In this document: piece by piece, positions 50,051 to 63,538 of the stretch | How the letters are laid out: each line of letters starts with the position of its first letter | Position numbering within the stretch: position 1 is the first letter of the stretch | DNA from: Aphidius gifuensis | Lineage: Eukaryota > Arthropoda > Insecta > Hymenoptera > Braconidae | Reading direction: 5' to 3' | Assembly: GCF_014905175.1 (NCBI RefSeq) | Contig: NC_057790.1 | Coordinates: forward strand, 3,534,001-3,598,000 | DNA length: 64,000 bases | Made by a program: the position numbers and the translations under genes | Notes under the pieces: generated by a model | What the model saw: only the letters and a program-made list of their open reading frames with translations | Told to the model about the DNA's origin: nothing | Databases searched by the model: none

Positions 50051-53000
50051 CTGATTTTTATGTGGACTATGAAGCAAGACACATTGTGTCATAAAAAATG
50101 AAACCATAGCATTACCACCAAGAGCTGTAACATGTGCACGTACAATTGCCAATACCTCCATTAAAAAACTATGAGTAAATCCGCTCAATCCACCGTTCTG
50201 TAAATATATTATTTTTCAATTATTAATATAATATTCAAAAGGCTCAACAAGTTTTTATTAAAAGTATATTTACCTCTCTGATAGATGTACTTTCACGAAT
50301 GAAAAAAAAATTTAAATTTCCCAAGTATCGTTCAATTCTTCCACTGGGTAAATAAGACAATGGTGTTATATCAACACCGTATCTTTCTTTAAGAGGCACC
50401 TGTATATAAAATTTAAAAAACATCATTAAATTTATCATTAACTATTAAAAATTATAAAAATAATGTAAATGATGTAATTTCTTACGTGTTTATGATGATG
50501 CATTGAATGATTTTTATATTTTGATGGTGATTTTGGTCTTGTTTTTTGATTATAATTTGTTAATAGTGATGAATTTTGTAAATATGCATTTGAAGAATTA
50601 ATTTTAGTTACATTAAAATTCTCTACTTGATCCTCATCAAGTGTAAATATCATATCATCATCATTTTTTTTATATTGATCTTTATTTAATGGAACATTAT
50701 TATTATTGATAATTTTTGATTTTTTATATTTACGTTGTGGCTCACCAAGACCAAGTGCCATACCAATAACTGTTAATTGAATTTCATCTTGTTCAGGTAT
50801 TGCAATTTTAAATTGTAAATCACAAAGTGCACATGGTACCATTCTTCGTAATTTAAAAAATATTGTTTGTAATATTCTAGAAAAATATTTTGATGGCATT
50901 GATGCAAATTGTGTCATTGGAATTTTAGCACGTGATATTTGTGTAAACATTTGTAAATTTCTAACAATTTCAAGATCTTCTAAACCAGGAATTGTTTGTG
51001 TATTAACAACATGAAAATCATCTGGTGATTTATCATCAATTAATAAATTAATTCTATCTAAATCTTCAATATCATCAACTTCAAGTACACATGCATCTTT
51101 TGTACCTAAACCAAGATCAAGATCTGGTAACTCATCATCTGATTCATCAGTATCAGATGTTGTTTGTTGTGATTGTTGTTTAATATTATTATCAATATCT
51201 GATAATGTTATTAATTTATAATCTTCACGATTTTTTTTAACAGTATCAATTAATAATTTTTGTATATCAACAATTTGTTCATTATTATTCCATGAATTAT
51301 TTGATGATATTTTTGGTACTGATGGTGCTGGTAATGCTGTTAAAAATACAGCAGTACCAACAGCAATACCAATAATAAGCCTTTCACCAATTGATACTTG
51401 TATTTTAAGACCAAATATACCATTCATACCTTTAACTTTTAATTTATTTAATAATAAACTATGTAATTCATATTCTAAAAATGGTAAACAATCAGATATT
51501 TCTTTGGCATTTAATTCACCACGTAAATCACGTTTAACTTTACATATTGTTGATTGTATAAATACACCACGTCCAGTTATTGGTAAATTATCAGGTAATT
51601 CAATTGTTGTAAATAATACATCTGGTACTTTAGCACGTTTACATATACCACATTTTGATACATCAACACGAAAAGGTACACTTGCTTCATTATATGGTAA
51701 ATGACATAAATTACAATTATTTTGTATTGTTACATAACTATCACCATTACAATCATTTATTTTTTTAGTTTTTATATGTTCATTTGGATTTTGTGAAATT
51801 TGTATTTCTTCACTTTTACTATTATTATTTATTGTTATTGTTTCATTTGTTATTTTTTGATTTTTATTATTATTATCTTTTTCTGTATCAATTGAATCTG
51901 TTGTTGTTGTTGATGGTGGTGGTGGTACTGGTGGCTGTTGAGCTGCTTTTAAAACAACATTCTCTTGATCTTGATTTGTTGCTGTATTTAAAAGATTAAT
52001 TACAGCAGCTGTTCCAGAAGCATTTAATACACATACATCATCACTGAAATAATTAAATTTACCTTATAAATGTGTTCTTAATCTAATTTAAATTAATTTA
52101 AAGTTATTAATATTTTACCAAATTGAAATTTCTTCAGTATAACCAAGAACAACATTACAACCAAGTGCACGAGCATGAGATCTAACTTCCATTCTTATTT
52201 CTTTCCACCAAGCATCACGACCCTCTGGTTCTTCTAAATTACTTATTCTTTCAATTAATTTAACTGATCGTGCACTAACTAAACCTCCTAAATTTAAAAC
52301 AAAACCAGGTGGATATTGTTGCATTGTAAGAAATGGATATTCAAGCATTTCCAATGCATCTTGATTCATTGTTCTGACAATTGCTGTTGATGGTCTCATA
52401 TGTCCTCCCATTGATCTATCACTTCCAGCCAATGAATTACCTGAATAATAAATTAACAATTAATCATACATAAAAAATATAATACTATTTTTTCCACATA
52501 AAAATTTTATACAATAAAATTATTAATAAACAATGCAAATTAATTAGTTTTTTTTTCGAAATTATATTCAAACAAACATGCCAAGTATCAAGTCAAAACA
52601 TGAAAGAAAAAACACTGCAATAATCATGCAGATAAAATCATACAGGTATTTTATTTATTTATGTTTTTTTTTTGTTCCCAAAGCATTATTTAATAATGTT
52701 CCAGTTTTCCAGAGAAATAAAACAGAGAATACACAAGGTTGTAATTGTTGGATAATTTATGATAAATGTATGATAAATATGTAAGTTATAAATTTATAAT
52801 AATTGATTGTAGAAACATTGATTAACCCTAAAAGCCCTGAGCTTATTAGGGAAACAGTTGGTAATGTTGGTTATTAGTTTTTATGATTAAACACCATTGC
52901 ATAGCTGATGATGATATATATTTTTGAAATAAAAAAAATATATATATGATTTATGATAATAATGAATTCATGAGTTTTGTCAATATTTTATCAACACCTC

Positions 53001-56000
53001 AGGTCTTCTAGGGCTGGTTATATACGAGGCGACAGTTATATAATGAAAAATTCCATCATTTATTATTGATGGTACTCACGTTTGTGACAGAATCTAAAAA
53101 ATCCTGGCAGGTGATAATAATGTGATTGGAACAGAAAGAAGAACAGAAAAAAAAAAAAAACAAATAAAGTAATAAAATAATGTTTCGATAATTTGTTTTT
53201 TTTTAGTATGTCGTTGATGAATAATTTTTTGTATTTGTAATTATTGGTTGCAGTTTACCAAGATATCAAAAAGATAAAAATAATTTAATTCTAAAAAGAA
53301 AATACATTCGTGCATTAACGTTTTGCTTTTTTTTTATTTTGACAATCAGTAACCTCATCAAAATTCTCTGTTCCTGGTCAAATAGAAAGCTGAAACAAAC
53401 ACTTGTTTTTCTTCATACTGGATAAATTAAATAAAATTAAATTGTCTCATTAATTTTATTGGAATTGCTGATAAGCAAACTAAATTAATTTTTTTTTATA
53501 TTATTTTTAAACAAGTTGATTACTAAATATATCTATAGTAAATCTTAAAAACGATGAGTCTATTCACACAATAATAGAAACAATACGAAATATTTCGAAA
53601 CATAAAAAATCATAAAGAAAAAAAATGAATTAATCTGAAGGCAGTTGTTGTTTTTTAATTCTTAATTAAGTCTTTTTCTTTTTTTCTATATTAATTAATT
53701 TTTTTCATATTAAAAATAAGACTGAATATCTTATGAAATGTCTCATCGTTCTAAAAATCTCTCTGCCATTGTTCATTCATTTAAAAAAAAAAAAAAATAT
53801 ATTTCATAGCTAAAAAACCCTCTCATAAATAAATAAATATATAAATAAATAATAAAACTCACCTTTTGGAGTTATACTAAGATCAGAATCACTTGATCTT
53901 CTGTGTAATGGAATTGCATGTTTAATTCCAGGTGAATTTGGTAATTTAGTACCAACTGAACCAGGCAATACTTGTGTTGGTGGAGTTGCTGAAACTTCCT
54001 CTTGTTGTCTGGGAATTATCAAAGGACAAGGCACACACATATCGTCAGTATTATTAGCATTGTTAGTAATATTAGTTGATAATAATTTATCACGCAAATC
54101 ATCTAAATTACTATCACTGTGACTTTTATATACAGCCATATCAATATTTAAATTTTCTTTAAAATTATTATTTTCTCTATTAAAATTATCAATATTATTA
54201 TTATTATTTATTGTAAAATTGTGGTTATTTTTTTCATCAATATTTTCCATATTTTTATTGATTAATTTGTCATTTAAAATTTTTTTATTTTCATCAATGT
54301 AAATTGTTTTATTGTTGTTGTTGTTATTAAAGGATAAATTTTCAGTTGATGATAAATTTATAGGAGGTTCTTTTTTTGTTGTTATAGTGTGAGATGAGTT
54401 ATTTGAATTTGTTGTTAATGTATGTGGTAGTGGTGATGATGATGAAGATGACAATGGTAATTGATGATTATGATGTGAATGATTATGATGACTATGATGA
54501 TGTTGTTTTTCAGGTGATTTTGAACGTGAATTACGTCTATGTCGTATACGATTAATTGATTCTGGTGATGGTGTTAAATTAATATGATTTTTATCATGAC
54601 GTTTTTTCTTTGAATCTTTACGATTATTGTGCATATGATGTACCATCATTTTAGCATCAATTGTACGTATTAAATCTAGCATACAATGTTGACGATATTT
54701 ACGTTTAAATCTTTCACTCATAATTTGTGCTTCCATTGAGTATTTATTTGGTAATGAAAATTCTGGTGTTTCTTTGTCTTCAAATGTACTTGGACTATGA
54801 ATATTAACTTCTTTTGAATCACCAATTGGTACACGTAAATGACAATCACTTTTTATTGATGATACCTGTGATTCTTTTTCTGATGGTGGTGCTATTATTA
54901 TTTTTGGACTTGATGGAGTTAATGATTTTATTTTTTTTAATTTATCATTATTTTCTTTTAATGGTCCTTTGTATATAACTGTTTCTGTACGTGTTACTTT
55001 TTTTGAAATTTTACCTTTTTTTATAGATAAATTTTTATCATCAAATGAATCAGAATGAAATATTTTTTTAATTTTTTTATTACATAATACTGTTGATGGT
55101 GCTGATAATGATAAATTATCTGTATTTTTTAAATTTTCAAAATTATTATTTTTAATAATTGATTGTTCAGTTGAATTTTCAGTTGATGGAATTTCAATTT
55201 TTAATGGTAATATAGTTTTATGTAGTACTGAAATTATTTCTAATTTTTTTTCTTTAACAGGTAATTTTGATGAAGAAGAATTCGGAATTTCTGAATCAAG
55301 ATCAATTAGAGAAGAAGAAATATTTAATTCAACATGATCATTATCGTTAATTAAATTTGTTGTTTGAGTTGATGGGAATTTTGGTTCTTCAGTTGTTTCA
55401 GTTGGTGTACTGGTTATTAAAAAACCAGGATCATCACTGACATCAAAACTATTTTGTTTAATAAGATATTTTAATTTTAAACTTGATGATTGATTTAATA
55501 TATTATCTGATGTTGATGATAGTGATGAAATTAAAGGAACAAATGATTCATCAGTTGCTGAATCATAATCTAATATTATTCCTTCTGGAATTGAATCATC
55601 ACGACAAATTGGTATATTTTTTATTAAATTTAAATCATCAGTCTCACTTGATGTACCTTGATGTACCTTATCTATCAAAATTGTTGAATGAATATTATTT
55701 TCTTGATCTAATGAAATATTTTGTTTAATAATTTCATCATTTTTTTGTGGTTTAATAAATGATTTATCACTTGACAATGAACTCAAATCAATACCAGATA
55801 ATGAATCATCAAGAATATTATAATTTGTACTTGATTCAGATGGTTCATCATCATCATCGTCATCATCTGAAGTTGATGTATCACTCTCAGATGATGAAAT
55901 CATTGGTATACGTTTATTTTCAAAATCAAATTTTTTATTTTTTATTTTTAAATCATTATTTAAATCTTTTTCATTGTCTGTAATTTTACGTAATGAAGCA

Positions 56001-57937
56001 TCATTAATATCTTGAAAATCATTTATAAAATTAACTGGTGATGGTGTTGGTGTTTCACGATCTTCAAGAACACTGTCAAGTGGAAAATTAGCATGAACTG
56101 AACGTATTAATAACGCAGCAATACCACCTTCATTTTTTTTATGTGTAAATTTTTTTTTTCTCAATGATTGTATTGGATCATTGATAGATGAACGAGTTGA
56201 ATCTGAACCACCAATTGACCAAGTACTTGAATAAATACTATCTTGATCACTTTCATCATCAAAAGAATCAGATATTTTTGTTTTCATTTGTATCATTCGT
56301 TTTGGTAGATATTTTAAATTTTTTAAACCACGTGAAAATGCTGATGTACGTTCACCACGCATATCTTCAAGTGCAAGCATTGTTTTTAATGATGATTCAC
56401 ATATTAAATTATCCGATAATGATTGTGTTGACATTGCACTAACTTTTTTTAAATTTGTTCGTGGACTATGTTGCAATGACATTTGACGTCTCATACTATT
56501 TGATCCATACTCAGATAATCTAACAATTGGTCTTACTGATTTTTTAGTTCTATCATATCTTGGAAATTTATTACCAATTTTAGTTGAATGAGTGGCTATG
56601 AGTGATTGATGTGATACAACAGGACTACGACTTGGGGAACGAGATAAAAGTGGTAAGCTATCATCACTCTCTGACAACTCAATACGATTTTTAAATTTTG
56701 ATAAAATATTAAAGCTAGTTTTATTTTTAAGAAAACATGCATGCATAAAAAAAAAACGAAAAAAAAAAAAACAAAAAGATATAATATTAATAAGAATTTG
56801 TAATTTACATATAGTTTTGTTGAATTTAAATAATAATTATAATTCATTTATGATTTATGGTGATATAAAATAAAAACTTACTCTTCAAAGCTTTGATTAT
56901 CTGGTTGAAAATTTGTTGTATCTTGAAGTTTTATTAGAGTTACTGCTGTACCAATTCCACGTGCTACTATTCCTGATTCACCTTCTAAATCAAAATTTTG
57001 TACATAGCTGAAATAAATACAACAAAATTATTATTTATTTACTTTTTGTAATTTAATTTCTCTTTTTCAATTAAATTCATACCCAATAACTGCATTTCCA
57101 CCGAGATCCAAGGCTTTTAATCCAATTTTTCTTTGAACTTCACCACTTAATTTGAGAAATTGTGTTTGTCTAGCTTCATTTGATGCTCTTGGTGTTCTTA
57201 TTTTATCAATCCATTTGTATTCTGGATCATCACTGACAATTAATTCTTCAACAAATCCATGAATTACTTGAGCATGATATCCATATGGTACATTTGGTGC
57301 TAAAAAAACAATTGAACAACATCAATAAGTTATCTATTTTGTCTGTTAATTTTAAAAACTTACAATAGTAAAATTGTACACCACAAGATGACTGTCTGAA
57401 TTTATTAAAATCAGAAAATAATTCAACTTTAACAATGATATTAACTTCACCACGAATTCCATGCATTGTGTCATAAACTGGAATCCATCCAGTCATCACA
57501 GATCCTATAAAAATAATAATATAAATGTAATCAAAATTAAGATTAATTTTTTAAAATTTAATTTAACCTCCTTGTGATCCAGTACTCGAGTTCATTGTTG
57601 CTTCAAGTGTCCATATATTTTTAACAGTAAGTGGTAAACCAGGTAATAAAAGTGGATTTAAATTTAAATAAACTTTTCCAATAGCATCATTTGCTGAATA
57701 TGTATCATGATCCATTAAACGTATTTGTAATGGTTCATCTTGAAGTTCAGCATCATCAACTTCAAATCTGTACCATTCAGAATTCCATTGTGGATGTAAT
57801 GTTTTACGACAAACATCTGTTTTATATGTTGTATTTGCAAATTTAATTTCAACATATGCATCTGTTGTATCACTGGAACGATCCATAACTGGTAAATTAC
57901 GTCCAGCTAATATTTTTACTTTTATTTTTCCAGGCAT
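50051..57937 (-). CDS. C2CD5: C2 domain-containing protein 5 (C2CD5/CDP138), last exon not found
   Basis: C2CD5 is a calcium- and lipid-binding protein which in mammals promotes insulin-driven fusion of GLUT4 vesicles with the plasma membrane. Nine exons, high to low: 57937-57568, 57504-57364, 57299-57083, 57007-56882, 56714-53863, 52440-52119, 52043-50486, 50399-50274, 50197-50051; all phases agree. The N-terminal C2 domain (residues 1-115, MPGKIKVKILAGRNLPVMD) matches the human protein closely, as do DTMHGIRGE, RTPRASNEARQ and the C-terminal GGNAMVSFFM region. The seen part codes 1953 residues, about twice human length. The excess is mainly the 2852-bp fifth exon, a Ser/Asn/Asp-rich region. 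The last exon ends HKNQ at a donor; the human protein continues with a short tail there. If the donor is not used, translation stops eight codons on. Confidence 0.93.
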
Positions 57938-59169
57938 TTTGATGAAAATTCTTCACTATTTTTTCACCAATTATTTGTTATCTGAAGCAAATTAAATTAT
58001 AAAAATTATTATATTTATTTTTAAATAAATTGCTATTAATAATTGGCCTAGATTTTCATTCCACAATATTAACAAGATAATTTTACTTATTATATTGAAA
58101 TAAAAATTACTCGTCAAGTTTTTAATTAACTATTTTTAATTTTGTTTTTTTTTTTTTTTTTTGTATTTATATTGATACGAAAATCATTCACGGTCAAAGC
58201 AAGTGTAAAATCACAGTGTCTATTTTTGTCATCAGTCTTGTTTTCATTTTTAGAATTTTTAGCAAAAACATAATAACACTTGGCAAGTGACAACATTAAA
58301 ATTTAATTCTAACATATCTAAATATTTATACTATTTTATAAATTTTAAATAATACTTGTAAATAATAAATATTAATTTTTATTTTAAAAATAAACTAGTA
58401 AATATTAAAAGAAAATAGAGGAAAAAAAAAAAGAGAAAAAAAAAATATATTGGTTTAATTAAGACACACAAAATGATGGCTTAATTTATGCCAAAATAAT
58501 TTAACAATTAAATAATTATAAATATATAATAAATAGTAATTACAATTATATGAAAAATGACATTTTTAATAACTTGTTTATATCCACAAAATTTTTTATA
58601 AACAATTAACTTTCTGATGAAACAATATTGTTTTGACTTTTTATATAAAAACAGTGATGAACCAGAAACCTAGTCCAACATAAACATCAACCTGCATAAA
58701 CCCAGCTTTACCCTAACAAATGCCAACCTTACGAAAAATAATAACAATATCAACTGCATTAATCAATTATTGATTATTTATAAATATTTAAATTTATAAT
58801 CTTTCATGCATTGTTTATATTAAAGAAAATAAAATTACTTCAAATTGATGGATAATTCTGCAATTGGTATAAACAATTTCAATTTTAATTAATAATAAAA
58901 CAAAATATTTAAAATTGTCATAAGCCCCACCTAGTGAAATTTTATCCAATCAAGAATAGACACACTTTTTTTTGTTTTTTTTTTTTCAGTTGGTGTGTGC
59001 GTGACAAATAATAGACAAAATAAATTATTATTATTATCAATCTAACCACAACGAAAAAGTAAAAAAAAACTCGTCACCGGGCAAATATTAAACAAGTTGT
59101 TAATAAAATTAAATTAAATTCAATAATAAATTAATGTAAATAAGTAAAAATTATTAATTAATTAATTAT
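57938..59169. promoter_or_regulatory. Divergent intergenic region between C2CD5 and ZMPSTE24
   Basis: The two genes start away from each other. The region is A/T-rich with somewhat more complex patches at 58140-58270, 58660-58740 and 58920-59100, the likely promoters and 5' UTRs. No clear core-promoter motif can be chosen by eye. Confidence 0.4.
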
Positions 59170-60808
59170 TTGAAAATAATTAACATCATAATGTTTTCAA
59201 ATTGGTCCTTACTGCACTTGATGGATCACGATTTTCACAAGAAATATATGCTACAAGAACTTCTTGTTGTAATATGGATTTTATACATTTGGGAAGTGTA
59301 TCTAAGTATTCGTCAGGTAATTGTCTATTTATTTAATCAATTAATGAATTAATTAATAATATTAATAATTAATTTTACAGAGAAAACTTATGAAACGACT
59401 TGATAAATTACCATCAAGCCTCGAGGGAATAATGACTGAAGATGTTTATCAAAAAGCACGACTTTATGCACTTGATAAAAATCTTTTTGGCAATATTAAT
59501 GATTCTTGTTCAACAATAATAAATACAGCATTTATTTTATGTTATTCATTTCATTATTGTTGGATTTTAAGTGGTGATATTGTAAAATTAATGGGTTTAA
59601 ATTCAAATGAAATACTTGAAAGTTCAATATGTTTATTTATAATGAGTACATTATCATTTTTTATTGATTTACCATTTAAAATATATAATACATTTGTACT
59701 TGAAGAAAAACATGGTTTTAATAAACAAACTGGTTTATTTTTTATAAAAGATCAAATACTTAAATTTACAGTATCACAATTAATTGGACCAATATTTTTA
59801 TCTGGTTTTATTTGGATTGTACAAAATGGTGGTGATTATTTCTTTTTTTATATATGGATATTTACTGTTGTATTGACATTATTTATGTCAATAATATATC
59901 CAGAAGTTATTGCACCATTATTTGATAAATATTCACCATTACCAGAGGGTGAACTTAAAACTAAAATTGAAGAACTTGCTGCATCACTTAAATTTCCATT
60001 ATATAAATTATATATTGTTGAAGGATCAAAACGTTCATCACATAGTAATGCATATATGTATGGTTTTCATAAACACAAGAGAATTGTATTATTTGATACA
60101 CTTGTTAAAGAATATTGTAAAGCTAATGAAAAAAGTGATAGAGAATTTGGTTGTGAAATTGATGAAGTTGTTGCTATTTTGGCACATGAATTGGGACACT
60201 GGCAATTTAATCATACAATCAAAGGATTGGCATTGGCACAAGTAAATTGAAAAGCTATTATGATTAACTAATTTAGTATTTTTTTTTTGTTATTAATATT
60301 GGTTTGTTTTTTTGTTTTCAGATAAGCTTTGTTATGAATTTTGTACCATTTGCAATGTTACTTAATTATCAACCAATGTATGATGCATTTGGTTTTACAG
60401 ACTGTCGACCAATTTTCATTGGTCTTATTATTGTCGTTATGTTTATTCTTACTCCTCTTAATACGGTAAATTATTATTAATTTTTTATCAATATTAAAAT
60501 TCAATTGCACTGTATTCATTTATGAGATATTTATCATTAAAAACTAATCGAAATTTGTTAAATATTAATTGATTTCTTTGTTTAAACAGATGTTTGGTGT
60601 ATTTGTAACAATAAATTCAAGACGTTTTGAATTTCAAGCTGATGAATTTGGTAAAAAACTTGGATATGGAGGTCAACTAAAGAAGGCATTGATTAAATTG
60701 CAAAAAGATAATTTGTCATATCCATTATTTGACAAATTATATTCCGGCTGGCATCACAGTCATCCACCACTACTTGAAAGACTTGAACACTTAGACAAAG
60801 AAGACTAA
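59170..60808 (+). CDS. ZMPSTE24: CAAX prenyl protease 1 (ZMPSTE24/Ste24)
   Basis: A zinc metalloprotease of the ER and inner nuclear membrane that trims prenylated CAAX proteins such as prelamin A and clears clogged translocons. Four exons, 59170-59316, 59381-60241, 60322-60465 and 60590-60808, give 456 residues (449 from the second ATG at 59191; human 475). The zinc site HELGH is at residues 318-322, and the third ligand lies in EFQAD (E398). Several hydrophobic membrane spans are visible, for example residues 25-45, 100-120, 165-190 and 340-380. The family motif HSNAYMYGF precedes the zinc site. The C-terminus HSHPPLLERLEHL matches the family. The start codon at 59191 fits the usual short N-terminus equally well. 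Confidence 0.95.
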
Positions 60809-60996
60809 ATGGCGAGTAAAAATTATTCATTGCTAGGTGAAAAAACAAAAAACAATTATTTCTAATTTTTTTTTTTTTTTTATCTTAATCAATTTCTCAA
60901 TGTGCTTTATTGTTTTCTTGATGTATTTATATAATTTTTGATAACATGGAAATTGTTTTCATGGACCAAAGATGATTCCTTGATTTTGATAATTTT

Positions 60997-61012
60997 TTTA
61001 TTTATAAATAAA
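60997..61012. terminator. Palindromic bidirectional poly(A) signal
   Basis: The 16-bp perfect palindrome TTTATTTATAAATAAA gives AATAAA on both strands between two convergent genes. The plus-strand hexamer would end ZMPSTE24 mRNA within the TKFC coding end; the minus-strand hexamer follows directly after the TKFC stop codon at 61014. Confidence 0.5.
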
Positions 61013-61013
61013 A

Positions 61014-63538
61014 TCAATTTTCATAATTTTCAATTATATCTGATATTGCATTCAACCATACAACAACACCAAATGCACCAGCATCAACGTTGTTAAAATA
61101 TTCAGACTGTTTAACATATGCTGCTCGACCAGCTCTGCACAAAAATAATTAAAATTATAAATATAATTATTAATTAAATAACAAAAAATCAAAACAAACC
61201 GTGGAATCATTTTTTTAGTAGCTTCACATCCAATTCTAGCAGCATCAGCTGAATTTTTTATAGCCACTTTAAAATTAATATTATTTAAAATATTTTCATT
61301 GTAAATTTTATAAGCTGGTGATAAAGAATCCAACTGTAAATTAAAAAAAAAACACTAAGTAATTATTTTAAGTTGTATTTTCAAATTTATAAATAAGTTT
61401 TCTTTTTAATTATTTTTTTTCATTGTATTTATCAAAGGCCTAGTATTGATAATAATAATATAAAATAATAATAATAATAATAAAAAATGGTCAATTTACC
61501 ATGGTTCTATCACCAGGTCTAGCTTTGCTGTATTTCATAATTCCATCAATACCAAATTTCCAAGCATCAGACAATAATTTATCCCATTTATCATTTTTTT
61601 CATTACTTTTTGATAATGAGCATGCAGCTGTTGTAAAAAATAAACTGTAAACAGCTCCTGATGTACCTCCCATACATTCCTCAGCAATCCATGATAGCTG
61701 TGTCAATAAAGAAGCTGGATAAGCTATTTCAAGTGTTTTAAATGAACGTAAAATACCTAAAAAAATTAATGTATTACAATATTATCTGTGTAAATTGAAT
61801 GGAAAATAATTATAAATATATTTATAACATCAATCGTTTGAATAATCAATCAAATGATCAAACAAATTTATATAATTTTTCTAATGAAATTGTATTAATT
61901 TATTTTGTTAACAATGAGCAAAATCATTCAAGTATTTTGATTGATTATTTGATTGAATTTGATTACCATTAGCTAATTTTTTATGTGTGTATCCACAATC
62001 ACCATCACCACATCCACGATCAAGACTATTAAGTTTTATTTCATTTTCAATAATATTTTCACAAGCAGATCTTAAACATTCCTCAAGTATTTCCATTTTA
62101 TTATCATCTAATTTTCTTCCAGTTTTTTTAATAACCTGATGTTTGTCTTCTTGATAATTAATTTTTTTATTTCTTGGAAAACTATATACACATCCTGGCC
62201 ATGATGGTGCATCAGTTGTGTCATCCAAACATGATATATATAAATTTTTATTATCAATTGGAATTTTAAATATTGATATATGTATACCAGCACTATCTAA
62301 TGATGTCATCAATACACCTGAATAAATTCTCACTGGATTGACACTCATTTTTTCTAAATAAAATATCAAATTAATTTAAGTAATTGTTTGCTTTTTTTTT
62401 AAATTTAAATTGTTTTCCAACTCACTGAGCTGAATGACAACTTCATTGACAACAATTCCTTGCTCCAATTGGCTTGTTGCACCAAAATTATTAATAATTA
62501 CAGCAACACTGTCATTACTTTTCAATGATAATTTATTATTTATACTTGTTAACATAATTTCAACAATTTCATTGATATTTTTCATTTTAATTCTGTCATA
62601 GCCAGCTTCACCATGTACACCAAGTCCAATTTCAATTTCATCATCAGGCAGTTGAAACATTTTTCCTTGTCCTGTGTTATTAAATTAATTAATAACATTT
62701 ATATTTTTAAATTAATAATAAAAATAATTTATTAAACCTGGAAGTGAACAAGATGATAAACCAACTCCATATGTTGCAATGTTGTTTGATATAATTTTAG
62801 CATGATTGTAAATTGTTTCAAGTGTCATTTCTTGTTTTGATAATCCACCAATTATTTTAATGACAAATAGAATACCAACTAGACCTCGTTTACCAGCTCT
62901 GCCTAAATTATCATCTGGTATACTACAATCATCATCAACAACAATATCTAAAATCTTAAAAATATAATTTTTAATTTATAAAATTTAAGATAATGCTATT
63001 TTTAAATTTACCTTTAAACCATTTTGTTTAGCTTTTTCAATTGCAATACCAAAATTTAAACAATCACCAGTGTAATTTGGAATAACAACAATTGTTCCAG
63101 CTTTAAAAATAATATAAATTTAAAACTTGATTACTAAAATTAGATAAATTAATTACCATTTCCAGTGACACATTTAATTGCATGTAAAATATTATTTGGT
63201 GGTGGTGCTGCAAATACATCACCACTAATTGATGCACTCAACATTCCAGCACCAACAAAACCAGCAGAAAATGGTTCATGTCCACTACCTCCTCCACAAA
63301 TAATTCCAATTTTTTTGTCATTTAATTTATCATCATTCCACTTGAATAATAATTAATATATTTATTATACAACTACATTAAAATTATTTTAATTTAAATG
63401 ATTTGTTATACTTACATTTGATGAGAGAACAACTCTTTTATTTGGATGATAATCAAGTTGAGGATATGCTGTGCATAATCCAGATAGACTTTCATCCACA
63501 ACATTATTAACGGAATTTATTAATTTTTTAGACGCCAT
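61014..63538 (-). CDS. TKFC: Triokinase/FMN cyclase (TKFC, dihydroxyacetone kinase)
   Basis: TKFC phosphorylates dihydroxyacetone and glyceraldehyde with ATP and can cyclise FAD to cyclic FMN; it acts in the cytosol. Nine exons, high to low: 63538-63416, 63340-63157, 63100-63012, 62954-62738, 62671-62426, 62353-61967, 61756-61500, 61333-61200, 61134-61014. Phases agree; the product is 585 residues (human 575). The DAK1 domain has CGGGSGHEP (residues 56-64) and the substrate-binding His in VHGEAG (H224), which links covalently to the triose in this family. The DAK2 domain has the Mg-ATP motif CGDGDCG (D403, D405) and GGTSGAVYS. All key residues seen are present. It ends tail-to-tail with ZMPSTE24. 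Confidence 0.96.

Noticed and set aside
53060..53110. Possible 14-base micro-exon in a C2CD5 intron
   Set aside because: It has an acceptor and a GTGAGT donor, but including it breaks the reading frame of the next exon.
55483..56442. Plus-strand Leu/His-rich frames inside the C2CD5 giant exon
   Set aside because: Shadows of Asp/Asn/Ser codons on the minus strand.
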